Shown here: positions 22,227-33,699 of the stretch, piece by piece
Layout of the letters: every line of letters begins with the position of its first letter
Numbering within the stretch: the stretch's first letter is position 1
Assembly (NCBI RefSeq): GCF_030272615.1
Contig: NC_081410.1
Span: 224,803,415 to 224,867,414 of the forward strand
Reading direction: 5' to 3'
DNA: 64,000 nucleotides
DNA from: Cryptomeria japonica
Taxonomy: Eukaryota > Streptophyta > Pinopsida > Cupressales > Cupressaceae
Notes under the pieces: generated by a model
Databases searched by the model: none
What the model was told of the DNA's origin: nothing
The model's input: only the letters and a program-made list of their open reading frames with translations
Made by a program: the position numbers and the translations under genes

Positions 22227-23751
22227 TCACGAGTTTGTATTTGGTCCTTGATTAGTGTCATTTCCTTGGGTATTGTTGGCGTTGTTTGCATTGAGATGAT
22301 CTTGATTGGCATTTGGTGCATAAGTGTTAGTGCCTTGGTTAGCACCTTTTGGATTCTTTGTAGCTTGAGGATTACCTGATAATGCTAGCATTTCTTGCTT
22401 GGATTTTGCATCATTTGATTCGTTTCCTCCTTCATTTCCAGTATTTTTGTTTTTGGTCCAGAATCTGGATTTGTGTAAGTTGTTGTTGTTTTGGTTGTTG
22501 TAGCTGGATGAATTTGTTCCTTCTTTGAAGAATTTCAATGTTCCTTTCTTGACACATGCCTCCTCTACTTGGATGCCATTTTCAATCAATTTGGCAAAAG
22601 ATGGTATGCATTGAAGTTTGAGTATGTAACTCATCTCACTATTCAAGTTGTCGATGAAAATTTCCATCTTTTCTTTTTTGGGCACATCTCGAGGATATCT
22701 CGAAACCATACATTGCCAACATTGAAGGAATACCATGAATGTTTCATTGTTTTTCTACTTGGTATTACAGACATCTAGCATAGTGATAGCAATTGAATGT
22801 TGTAGGAATATTGAGTTATGAATTTGTTGACTAATTCATCAAATGATCTGACAGGAGGTGTGATTTTGGATAACCATTCCATTGTTTGTCCTCCCAAGCT
22901 TCTTGGGAATAACCTCATCAAATAGGTGACATCATGGGCAAATTCAAGACTCATGGTACAAAATTCCCAAACATGATCACGAGGGTCAATTTTCCCATCA
23001 TATTTGTCAAATTTGGGAATATCTGAGTTTGGGGGAATATCTAACATGTTTAACCGTTTGTCAAAAGGATAAGGACAAATTTCTATCAAGGAGTACCGTA
23101 CTGTTGTCCCTTGTTGCATGTCTTGCATTTGTCTTTGCAACATTTGCATTTGTCGAGTGAGAGAAATCAAAGGTGCATTTGCCTACTGAGGGAAGAGTTC
23201 TTCCCTTGCATTATTTCTAAGTTGAAATGGCGTGTGTTGGGGTATGTTTTTCTTAGGGATGTTTTGCTCAGGAAAATTTTGTTCTGGTAGATTTTGCTCA
23301 GGTATGTTTTGTTCAGGGTCACATTCTTCCTCCTCTCTTTTTCATTCTTGATAATCATAATGTCGAGATCATGTTCTAAATATGTCAGTATCAAAGTCAT
23401 CAGGGAGCTTAACTCATTTGCTTGTGAGCATGAGTAGATATTTTTCTTTGTCATTTTCCATGAGTCTTTCCACAAGTTTTTGAAACGAAATGCTTTCTTG
23501 ACACTCTTGGAGGAGTTCCTTAGAAATTTTGGTGTTTTCTAGATTTGGACACTTGAAAGTATTTGATAATCTTCGATCCATGCTGGACTCTGGTTGCATT
23601 TCGCTTTGTTTGTTTTGTTGAGAGCGAGTAACAACGAGCATCTGGATAAATGCACAAAGTTGGGTCCCAATCCCACGGAAGTCTGCAGGTTGGAAAATGA
23701 ACCCGCTAGATAAAAATAGGGCACTCGTTTAACTTCGGGTGCCCGAGCCAT
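22227..23751 (-). pseudogene. Gypsy gag capsid region
   Basis: The frame 23170-22775 reads IPKFDKYDGKIDPRDHVWEF and LMRLFPRSLGGQTMEWL, the capsid-like Retrotrans_gag core. The next frame (22736-22227) continues with a helical region and an Asn-rich tail (NQNNNNLH and repeated NANN). The N-terminal frame begins with ATG at 23641 (MLVVTRSQQNKQ), but the same frame stays open upstream to about 23720, so the real start may be earlier. Frameshifts near 23440 and 22770 break it. Gag packages element RNA. The GGGCGCCC-bordered transposon begins directly upstream, probably within or just before the gag start. Confidence 0.88.
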
Positions 23752-23885
23752 AAAGAAACGGGCGCCCGATTTGAAATAAACGGGCGCCCATTTTTTAAAT
23801 GTATTTATTTATTTTTTAAAACCATTTTCTATCATTTTTACTATTTGAAAAATGGGTAGGCGTTTCTGAGGAGCACGGGTACCCA
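23718..23885. repeat. Left cluster of GGGCGCCC-type palindromes
   Basis: Clear copies are at 23736-23745 (CGGGTGCCCG), 23759-23768 (CGGGCGCCCG), 23781-23790 (CGGGCGCCCA) and 23876-23885 (CGGGTACCCA). Weaker ones are near 23718 (GGGCACTCG) and 23853 (TGGGTAGGCG). They are flanked by A or T runs and stand out from the AT-rich surroundings. Subterminal repeats of this kind are often transposase binding sites; that role is inferred. Confidence 0.85.
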
Positions 23886-24439
23886 TTTTTTTCACCCCAG
23901 CTGACCCCATAGACCATTTTTACCTCCTTCCAGGTATTTAGTTTTATTTTTCATATTCTATTTTATTTATTTTTATTGTTTTTCATTAAAAAATGTTAAT
24001 GTATTGTTATTTTTTAATTTTTATGTTTTAAAGTTCGAAAATCATCTTTTATTTTATTTTATTTCATGTTTAAAATAGTTTTTAGTTTTCAAATATTGCA
24101 AAAAACATGAATAGTGAAAACCATAGGAAAAAAACAAAAAACAAAAACGTAAATGAACAATAAACATTAGACACAAAAAACAGACAATAAACCCTGAACA
24201 GAAAAATGAACACTAAACCCTAAATAGAAAAAAACAAACAAGTCCCAGGAGAAATTTGACTATCTTGGTTGATTAACCCTAAATTATAATCTTTAATTAA
24301 AACCCTAAACATTTATATCAACCACCTTAAGCATTCATAATGGTGGCTATATTTAATGTCAGAAATTTTAACGTTTTCATGTCCTAAGCAATTGAGTTGG
24401 ACACCATGGATTAATGTTCCTTTTATAATTGCTTCACAT
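23886..24439. other. AT-rich internal sequence of the DNA transposon, no gene seen
   Basis: The stretch is dominated by TTTTATTT and AAAACAAAAA runs. CTAAACCCTAAA-like and AACCCTAAA words near 24190-24310 resemble plant telomere repeat units, but they are isolated and not in tandem. No coding frame is supportable. Confidence 0.5.
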
Positions 24440-24940
24440 CAAAAAACGCATCCTTATCCTTCTGCCCCACACCTAGATTGGTCACCCAATCAACCTCTAT
24501 TGTTGGCCCACCATGCCACCTAAAATTTAGCCAAGCATCCACCCAAGCCATCTCTTCCTCTTTACTTCCTAATCATCTTAATATGAACGCTACCAAGTTC
24601 GACCAAAGAGACCTCTCCACTACATCCCATATTGTACTAACTACTCTTTCCTTATCCTTGAAAACTCACATGTTCCTTTCTAGCTAGATAGGCCAAATGA
24701 TGATGATAGGAGTTTAATTCCAAATGAACCACAAGATAGGACTAGACATATTAAATTTCAAATAGTCCAAAATATTAGGGAGATTGTGTGGCATTGTCCA
24801 TTCAATCCCCCATCTTTGCAAAAATGAATTCCATATTATTTTTGTAAATTCACATTGCACAAAAGGATGATCATAATCTCACTAATTTCCTTACATAAAA
24901 CACACTTGAAAGAACCCCAATGCCCCATAAGTTGTAGTAA
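24440..24940 (-). pseudogene. LINE 3'-end fragment (reverse-transcriptase zinc-binding, zf-RVT-like)
   Basis: Read on the minus strand in two or three shifting frames, the segment gives GHWGSFKCVLCKEIS, then YDHPFVQCEFTKI, IWNSFLQRWGIEWTMPHNL and LERNM. This matches the Cys/His-containing zf-RVT region found at the C-terminus of plant LINE and LINE-derived RT proteins. The catalytic RT is absent. It is a 5'-truncated insertion or remnant inside the DNA transposon. I see no poly(A) tail or target duplication. Confidence 0.6.
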
Positions 24941-26800
24941 GTATTATTGGCCATTATATTTAATTTTCAAACTAAAAATTGTGAGATATGCATTATAAGT
25001 GTTGTAGACAAGGTTGACATAGAAATATCCATAACTAAAATGGTTTTATTATTTTCATTAATAACAAAAGGAAAAATATGCCGAGCTAGATGCATACCAA
25101 ACTATTCAAGTGAATTGGAATTTCAAATTTTGAAGTGATTAATTTTTCCTATCAACCCCATTAGATTCGATATGTTTGAGTAAATTCAAATTGCAATACC
25201 TAATTATAGGCTTGTCAATTACCCTCGTCACTCAGTAGTTTTCTTTCATATCTAATTAGATTCTTGGAAAAGAATTAGTTTTAATCATTTAAGTATGCAT
25301 TCATTAGTTTTAATTATTATTAATTTATTATATATAAAACAACATTAATAATATACATAATAATAATAATATATACTATTTTTTAATAATATTTACAAAT
25401 TATATTATATACTATCTTTTATTAATGATCTAATATTTAGATTAATAATTGCGACCAAATAATCAATAGAGAAACCATTTTACAAAAGAATCATAGTTAT
25501 CCCAAATAATCTAATTTAGATGAGTTATGTATTCTAATATATGACAAATTTTCTTGGATAGGTTTCATTATAAACCCCACTAAATTACTTAAAAATTTAC
25601 ACATCTATATAAATTTATTTTGCCAAGTATATATTAAATTAAAAAAACTGATTATATATTTATATGTGTATGTATCATTTTACATTTAGAATGAATTGAT
25701 TCTAAATTTTTTATGATAATTGCTTGTATTTCATTACCAAATGTTTATTCTAATTGATATAATTGATGTACATAATTAAAATATATTTTGAAAATTATTT
25801 AATATGTAAATAAAAGTTGATCTTAAGTAAATAAATTATTTAATATGATATAATAAATTTCCTCTTAAGTATCACCATCGAAGGGTATGTGATCTTCATC
25901 TACAAAGGGAATGAAACAATCTACAATACGATCCTCTAGGAATGGAGAGATATGAGGGTCTCCATGGATCTCCTAAAGTCTATTCCAAAGTGTGTGGGGG
26001 AAATCAATATCCAATGCAATACACATAGAATCATGATCTTGATAAGTTAGATCAAATCACTCCTACATGGTCAATGATGTTACACCAAGATTATATAATT
26101 TCTAGTGTTTCTAGTTTAGGTATGACTCCATACATAAAAGGAAAATGATTACACCACCTTAAAACTTATCAAGATACCATTTTACAAAAGAATCATAGTT
26201 ATCCCTTTCTAATTTTACCACAAAAGGATGAATAGAGAAACCTATGATACCTCCTCAAATAAAACCTTAAAAGATCAATAAAATCAATACATATCAAACA
26301 TATCAAACAAATTCATCTCATGTAAGACGGTCATTTTCAAGTGCCAAGATGTCCAAGTAAATGACTAGAATGTGAAATCACAAAAAATGGTCATTTATTC
26401 AAGCTTCAACTTAGTGTAGTACTACTAGTTGCGATCATAAATCATCCAATCATTCTAGAAAAGAACACAAAAAAGTAGTACATGTATTGACAGGTTCATA
26501 GATATAACTTATGACTTTAACTTATGATTGTTTTTATGATTTTGATGGAACTTATAAGTTAATTCATCTTTAGATGTTAAAAAGTATTGTTTGAGTTGCA
26601 TGGGCATTATGATGTTTTATTTTGTAGAATTCTTCTTATACTTTGATTTAAGTGGATAATATTTCTTAAATGATGCTTATTATTACCCACCTATTAATAA
26701 TATTATAGATCTATATGTGAGTTTCCTTTTTTTATATTTTAGTTGCTAAATTGTATTTAATTATAAGTTTTTTTGGAAGGTGAAATGTAAATTAAATAGT
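24941..26800. other. AT-rich interior of the DNA transposon with a small coding-like remnant
   Basis: Most of the stretch is very AT-rich with no gene. On the minus strand at about 26000-25865 a frame (DIDFPHTLWNRL, one stop, EIHGDPHISPFLEDRIVDCF) looks like decayed protein-coding sequence, but I do not recognise it. A 29-bp word starting CCATTTTACAAAAGAATCAT occurs at about 25475 and again at about 26175, which suggests a short internal duplication. Confidence 0.4.
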
Positions 26801-26802
26801 TT

Positions 26803-26912
26803 GTAATTGTAAATTTTCATGTTCAATGTAACTGTAATTGTAAATTTTCATGTTTGTAATTGTAATTGTAAATTTTCATGTTTGTAATTGTAATTGTAAA
26901 TTTTCATGTTTG
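26803..26912. repeat. 28-bp tandem repeat just upstream of the proline-rich gene
   Basis: About four units of TTGTAATTGTAAATTTTCAT with short extensions lie just before the gene start at 26937. The position suits a 5' untranslated or promoter region. The plus-strand frame through it (VIVNFHVCNCNCKFSC) is probably not coding. Confidence 0.75.
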
Positions 26913-26936
26913 TATATATATGCAAATTATTTTGAC

Positions 26937-29051
26937 ATGATGGATGAGTTTGAGATAGATGAGCTATTAGGTCTAGTACCACCTCCACCTCCACCACCTC
27001 CACCTCCACCTCCACCCGATCAGTTGAGACAAACAATTAGGACAAATATTGATGCTTTGATTAGAGATATTCATACTATTAGACGCGAGCCTCATCCACC
27101 TCCTCAGTTGTTACACCTTGCAAATAGTATGCAAGGCATTGTATAGTCTGTGCAGGCATTAGATAGCGAGCTAGATAGCTATCGTAGTTGGCGTGAGGGA
27201 TTGCGTGCATTTTACGCTGATGGCCTCACATACAAACAAGTTAATGACTTAAAAATAACAAAAATGGATTTGAAAAAATATTTTGTGAACCCTAAGATGG
27301 GTGAAGAGATAGATCCGAAGAAACCACTAATCTCTATTCGATGGTGTAGGCACCCAAGCATTGCTATCCACTTTTGGGAGTGGTCACCACACTCCAATCA
27401 TAAGGTCCCGAGGTATTTTTTGAAGAAATTATGGGCCGAATTTAAATTAGGCAAAAAGCCCAATTACTTTGATATTAGATCGTTTCAAGGGGTTGGGAGA
27501 GGCATGCCCCAGGATAGACCAGGAGAAAAATTGAGCGACAGGGTTAGAAACCATGTGCGCGATGATCCATTGGTTCCTCTTCTATCACCAGTTGTTCCAA
27601 CACCTGCCCATCATCGAGCAGTGGATTCTGCTCTAGGTTCATTGAGTGCCCTATCGGGCAATTTGGTATAGCAGTTGCGGGAGGTGAGGGTTGCCCCCTG
27701 CTTAGCACATGTTTGCATGAGCTGTGGGGATGTATGTAGGGCTCCACAGAGTGAGGCTGCCCCTGGAGGAGATGGTGATTTTGATGATGCCGATGTTACC
27801 CATGGTGGTTATGATGATGCCGAGGAGGCTGCATATGTTGATGTCGTCTCTTCATATGTTGATCTCCTATGGGCAGACGATGATCAACCAACAGAGGTAC
27901 AAATTTATTTGTATAATTTACAGTGCAATATTAAATTCCTTATATATACACATATGAACCATAACATGAGTCATTTTTTTCTAAACAGAGGATGGATCAT
28001 ACCACATCATTGAGGAACCGATAGCATGTTACCTCAATACCTAGAGATGTTGGTGCCCCATTTACGGTATGCACTTTCATCTAGATACATTGTATTGATA
28101 TGTACATTTAAAATAAACAATAAAATTTTTAATGTAATGATTTACATATGATATATTTTTTCAATTTTGTAGGGTGCTTCATGTAGCGCTGAGGTGGTTA
28201 GTTCTTCACGTGACCCGTGGACCACTGAGGCTCAGCCTCATATACCACTAGTATGTTTTCCATCCATTAATTTGAAGTGTTTACATGCTTACTAATTTAT
28301 GTACAACTTTGATTCATGTTTGTTATTTTTTGCAATTGTAGGCTTCTGGATTGTTTGATAGCACATCACATGTATGCCTTCGACCATCAGTTACTTTGCC
28401 TGCATCACATGTATGTTTTTCTATGATAATCTTGTAGTCTATATATATACTTCATAATTTATGTATATATACAAGTTTGATTCATGCTTTATATATGTTG
28501 TTCAGGTCCACACCACTACCAATATTGGTACGGCTATGGGATTGAGCCAGATGCAACCATCGACATTATCATTTGAGGCACAATCATTACAAATATAATT
28601 TCTAATTTGTTTATACTGTGTACCTGGCTTTTATAGGGATTATCAAAATTGATGTACAATGTTTTTTTTGCAGGACTTGACTACAACCACTTTTCTTGTT
28701 CATGATAGTGGACCTCCACGTACCAGTGAGGACATTGTAGAGCACAGTCGTATGGTAATTTATTTTAAAGTTTTTAGTATTTAATTACTTTATAAGTGAA
28801 TTATGCAAGTAACTTCTTCTCATGTTAAATATTTTTCTCATGTAAAATCTTTTAATAATGTACAGGAGGGTGCAAACACTAATATTGCACAGGAGGGTGG
28901 AGTCACTGATACTGCACAAGAGGGTGGAGACACTGATATTGCACAGACACAGGATGGTACATCTCAAGACCACGTGCAGCAGGATGATTCATCTTAGCCA
29001 CCTTCACATGGAGTGAAGAGGACTGCAGATGAGATGCACGCAAGTTCTTAG
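26937..29051 (+). pseudogene. Proline-rich protein of unknown function, seven inferred exons; accessory gene of the DNA transposon
   Basis: The start is ATG at 26937 (MMDEFEIDELLGLV), followed by a run of 13 prolines and a helical segment. A conserved-looking region follows (SYRSWREGLRAFYADGLTYK, then ISIRWCRHPSIAIHFWEWSP and KVPRYFLKKLWAEFKLG). The first exon ends at 27896 in an Asp/Glu-rich stretch. Six short exons follow with GT...AG borders: 27989-28066, 28173-28250, 28342-28410, 28506-28592, 28674-28754 and 28866-29051. All junctions are phase 0. Three stops in exons 1-2 (27144, 27669, 28022) and one in exon 7 (28995) are TAG. The exon-5 donor reads AT instead of GT. I do not recognise the protein. 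It converges on the DDE-like gene, and the same element bounds suggest it acts in the same transposition system. Confidence 0.65.
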
Positions 29052-30204
29052 ATTGTATATTTTAGATCATGTCATGTTATTGTATTGTGAACTTTTTATG
29101 ATGACACTTGTTATGTTATCCTGGGACTTGTTATTATGTGATTATATATAGGACTTGTTGTTATGTGTTATGTGATTATATATAGGACTTTTTATTATGT
29201 CATTTCCTTTCTATTATGATATCAAGTCGTGTTATGTGATTTGGCGCACTCTAGTGATTATATATGTGATACATTGTTTTGTTATTATGTTATTTGGACT
29301 TGTTTTAATGTCATTTCCTTATTAAATTATTATTTCAAGACTTTTTATTATGTCATCAGGAATTGTTATGTGATTGTATATAGGACTTTTTATTTATGAC
29401 TTGTTATGTGATCTATTTATGACTTTATATATTAACATTGTGATTGATCATCTTATAGTGCAACAGTTTATAATTCAATGTGCACAAAATAACATTAAGA
29501 ATAAGATAACTAATACAATGTTGTTTATGAAACCAAAATTGTATCAAATGTAGACAAATACAATGTTAAAGGGACAAAGAAAAATAATTATCATGATTAA
29601 ATATTTAAAAGAGTTCACACAAGTAACACAAACTTACATGCATATAAATTTGATATGAAAATTATAAAAGGATTATTAATTATAAATGAATCTCATAGAG
29701 GAATCCAATAGATTGATGGAACTAAGGCTAACCAAATTATTAGGAAGCTACAAACATAGTATCAACTTTCCTCTTAAGTTGACCACACTACTTTACTAGT
29801 GTATTGATGGTTTATTAGTGCGGATAGTAGTGGTATGAAAAGCATGGACTTCATGGTACTAAAATAAAAAAGCACACTATAAATATAGATTTGTCATACA
29901 ATGATAAATATAGAGTCAGGTCATATTTAAGACATAATTCTATCTTTGAACTTACAATTAATCTATGAAGAGATTACGATAAAATAAATATATCATAAAA
30001 AATTCGAATTCAATCGTAACACAATTACAATGTGCACAAAATAACATTAAGAAGAAGATAACTAATACAATGTTGTTTATGAAACCAAAATTGTATCAAA
30101 TGTAGACAAATACAATTTTAAAGGGACAAAGAAAAACAATTATCATGATTAAATATAAAAGAGATCACACAAGTAACACAAACTTACATGCATATAAATT
30201 TGAT
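29052..30204. repeat. Intergenic region of the DNA transposon with a 177-bp direct repeat
   Basis: The convergent intergenic region is AT-rich, with irregular GACTTGTTATGTGATT repeats at about 29090-29450. A segment at 29476-29654 recurs at 30028-30204 with only a handful of differences; its right copy ends where the DDE-like gene stops. The 373 bp between them show no gene. Confidence 0.85.
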
Positions 30205-33200
30205 TCAACCTAATGTACCATCTGCATCCGCTCTCTTCTGCAATGCGTCTATGATTGCCTCGTGCTCTTCTATTGAAAGTGTCCACAAAACCTTATTAGC
30301 AGGTCTACCTTTGTATCTTTCTATTTTGATGTTTGTTGCCACCACCAAATGAGAATAGTGTATAATCTTCTTTTCTGATTGGTAGTCTTCATAAGCTGGT
30401 AAGCCATTCCTTCTTGTTAAGTATTTGCGTAGCCATGTACCAACTACCACAACAAACCCAACTGGATACTAAAAACCATCATCATCTACTTGATCACATA
30501 TCAACTTTTTCTTAGGTTCTACACATCTAGCTAGCCAATACTCAACCTGCTCATCATTATCCTCTGGTGCAACAACAGCATATGCATGTCCTAGAAAACA
30601 AATTTCAGTACAATGTGTAGAAATAAAACTTGTTAGAATTTATAATTCAAATATGTAATCATAAATTATATGACAATACATAAAAATATATAATTTAAAG
30701 TTATAAACAATAAATTGAATTAAATTACCAGGTTGTATGAGGTCTGAAACACGATCATAATCTTCTGATGCAAATGCATGATCGGGGTCTTCATTTCTTC
30801 TAACATCTTCATATTGTGTCTCAGTAGGTGTTAAGGATTTGTGTTGCCATTCTTCGACCCATTTTGTATTCTCGCATTCTTCCCATTCACCTGCAACACA
30901 AAATTGACAAAAACATGCAAGCTCTCTAGTCCATATAGTCCAAGTGTTAGAATTAGAACTCTTAAATGAACGCCATCTAGCTGACCCATTTATTGTATCA
31001 CAGTCATATCTTGGAAGGATATTCTCCTCTTTAACTAGCCAGAAGAAATGTCTAATTGTAGAGTTTTGACTTGATCCTGTGGATAAATTTGCACTACACC
31101 AATCCACAATTGCACTTACATTTTTAAATTTAGCATTTTCCTCGAATTTGAGTTGCTCTTTGCAAAGGGCTCTCTTAACACATGCACCGGCACCGTCATG
31201 TTCTCCTTTCCCGTGTCCAGCCTTAAAAAAACTCCAAATGTGTTCGATATTAGTTTTCTTATGAATCCTACTCAACCAATAAAACATTCTAGCATTCTTG
31301 AATTCCCTTGTGCAATTATCAGACCATATTAGATGTTGTGTCATCTGAATTTCTCTCTCCCTCAAATTCTAAAAAAAGGTCTTGAAGCAAAACTGGACAA
31401 ACTCAGATGAGTGTAATTTATTATCACTCATATAGAAATGGTACTCTCTAAAAATTTTGCGATCCTCTTGTGTACTATCTGGTGCATGCCTATAGACAAT
31501 ATGGACAAAAATTGATACCTGCACTGAATTGTAGTATTGTGATTGCACCTCATCTTGTGGTGCAAGCGTGTGGTTCTTTGCAAAGTCAACAACCAAAAGT
31601 ATACTACCAACAGGAAATGTATCCTTACATATTCGAAACTGACCATCGAGCCATCTAGCATTTTGAGTGTGTTTAACATATTTAGGTATGATGTTACTCT
31701 TGAATTCATTCATAAATGCATGAACACTAACTTTTTAGTGATTAGATCGCATCGTTTTGCAACCTTTCCATCCTTCAGTGGATACTCAATAGTTTTACAT
31801 CTTTTAACATCAATTAATTGTTGTCCAAAATCATTTGAAATATTTTCATGCAAGCATTCATCCAACAATGCAAGATTGCCACATATATCACATATACCAG
31901 AAATACATGCATTGAAAAGAAAATTTTGTTCATTTGGTGGGTTGCAAAACAAACTTGAAATAAACTCCTTTATAGTTTCAGGTGGTATATTTATACCACA
32001 TTCTTGGAACATTCCATTAGTATGCATGGTAACACGTATATATCGAAATACATCATAATGGTAGCAAAATTGAACATGAGTTTTGCAACAACATGTGACT
32101 CTTTCCTTGTTAATTTGAACATACCAAGGTTTACACTTTTCAAAAGACCTTTGACAAATGCTAATAGTCAACACATTATCATCCAAAAAAAAATTATACA
32201 ATTTAGTTTGAGTCATGTCCAATAGGTGTTTTGGATGTGGATCACGAATTTTTGACCCAACTCTTAATTTAAGAACATCTCTAACATTAGGTGATACTCT
32301 CGTATTATTGTGCCAGAATTTTTCGATCAAATTTTTGACTTCACCAGTAAGTTTCATATCAGACCTTGGTAGTCTACCACTAAAAGTCCACAATTTGTTT
32401 GCCAGGTCACTTTCAAAATTAACTCTTCTTTTTACAGCTCTTGACAAATTTTTGCGATGAATATTAAGATATCCACTTATATTACTCATCATTCTTTTAT
32501 TAGAAGTTGTTTGGCTTACTAAAGTTGTTGTTATTGCCCGTCGTGCCACATTTTTATCTTTAGAATGACTTTTCTTTCCAATTGTATCAAAGGCGCTAGC
32601 AACAATTGATACAACTTGTTTTAAAGTCTCCTCCTTCTTCTTGGGTTTGACATAAAAGCCTAACTTCTTCATCACTTTTCACATTTTAGTCATTTTAATT
32701 AGTTGTACTATTAATTGACATTGAAACCCAAATTTCTTATTATAAAAAAAATGTCTAAACAATCTATTTGCATGTGTCCTAATCTATCTCCATGAAACCA
32801 AACCAGGAAGGTTGTCTAGTACATCACTTTTAATTTCAAAATTTTCATTTATTTGATTATCATTCAAACATGTTTCATTTTCAATTGGTGTTTCCATGTC
32901 TACATACACATTATTGGTTTTAGTTGCAGGTGGATTTTCAATTTCATTTGGAGTTTCAAATTTGGTTTCAATTTCAGTTTCAAGTTGAGATCTAGTTTCA
33001 TTTGGGGTTTCAATTTGTATTTCAATTTCACTTTCAACTTGACTTCTAATTTAATTTGGGGTTTGATTTTCAATTAGAATTTCATTTAATAAGTAACCTG
33101 CTTCTACTAAATCACCAATTTTTTCATGAGAAAAAACATAGGGCTATGAAGACATACATGTATCCAATAATAGATTAGAAGATGCACTTGAATTAAATGG

Positions 33201-33473
33201 TTCTATTGTGTTTCCTTCATCAGCATTTATGGTCTCATTGATGTTCTCCTCTTCTAAAATGATCATGGAACTTGAAGCTCCTTGTCTAATTCTTAATCTT
33301 CTCTCTCGTTGACGCATTCCCTCCTTCTCCCTATTTGCTGCAATCTCCTCAGTTGTCAGAACCTTCCTTTGCCTCTTCCTGCATTGATTTGATCTCATGC
33401 CTACACCAAAATTTGAATTCGAATCAATCTCCTTACCAAATCGACAATAAGACAAACAAAGAGGATTAATCAA
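30205..33473 (-). pseudogene. DDE-like transposase candidate of the DNA transposon, two exons
   Basis: One long frame runs from about 33473 to 30729. A 138-bp intron (30591-30728, GTAATTTA...TTTTCTAG) joins it to a second exon, 30590-30205, for about 1040 codons. The N-terminus is basic (RKRQRKVLTTEEIAANREKE). It is followed by an acidic ETPNETRSQ-type repeat (about 33050-32890), a helical Lys-rich part and a Cys/His-containing region (CCCKTHVQFCYHYD; CISGICDICGN). Then come RNase H-like motifs: ILLVVDFAKNHT (31600), HLIWSDNCTREFKNARMFYW (31330) and HGKGEHDGAGACVKRAL (31190). The spacing suits a D-D-D/E catalytic triad. Breaks are TAG at 33144, TAA near 33052, TAG near 32785, TGA near 32688, a one-base frameshift near 31720, TAG at 31369 and TAG near 30470. 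I recall similar HGKG..DG proteins as uncharacterised in animals and plants, not verified. The transposase role is inferred. Confidence 0.7.
32890..33060 (-). repeat. Acidic peptide-coding repeat inside the DDE-like gene
   Basis: On the minus strand about three units of 42-45 bp (CCAAATGAAACTAGATCTCA with variants) encode ETPNETRSQLETEIE-like peptides. The whole is a low-complexity, probably disordered linker between the basic N-terminus and the core. Confidence 0.75.
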
Positions 33474-33582
33474 AACATTCTCTTTGTAGATCGTACCTGT
33501 CAGCTAATGATTGAAAAATAATTCAATCATTGGGATTTGTGCTTCTGGGCCAGATTCTAGCCCAACGGATCTTTTCAGAAAT

Positions 33583-33699
33583 AGGCGCCCGTTATTGAAT
33601 AAAACAGGTGCCCGTTTTTGAAAACGGGTGCCCATTTTGCTTTCAATGGTACAAAGCGAAACGGGCGCCCATTTTTTGAATTTAAAAAACGGGCGCCTA
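33583..33699. repeat. Right cluster of GGGCGCCC-type palindromes
   Basis: Copies are at 33583-33591 (AGGCGCCCG), 33605-33614 (CAGGTGCCCG), 33625-33634 (CGGGTGCCCA), 33662-33671 (CGGGCGCCCA) and 33690-33699 (CGGGCGCCTA). Between them are A/T runs as in the left cluster. Departures from the perfect palindrome are mostly C-to-T or G-to-A. Confidence 0.85.

Noticed and set aside
23718-23885. GGGCGCCC cluster as a CpG-rich host promoter
   Set aside because: The same cluster occurs at the other end of a 10-kb segment that interrupts a gypsy frame, which fits transposon ends better.
24190-24310. CCCTAAA words as an interstitial telomere array
   Set aside because: Only isolated imperfect copies occur, with no tandem run.
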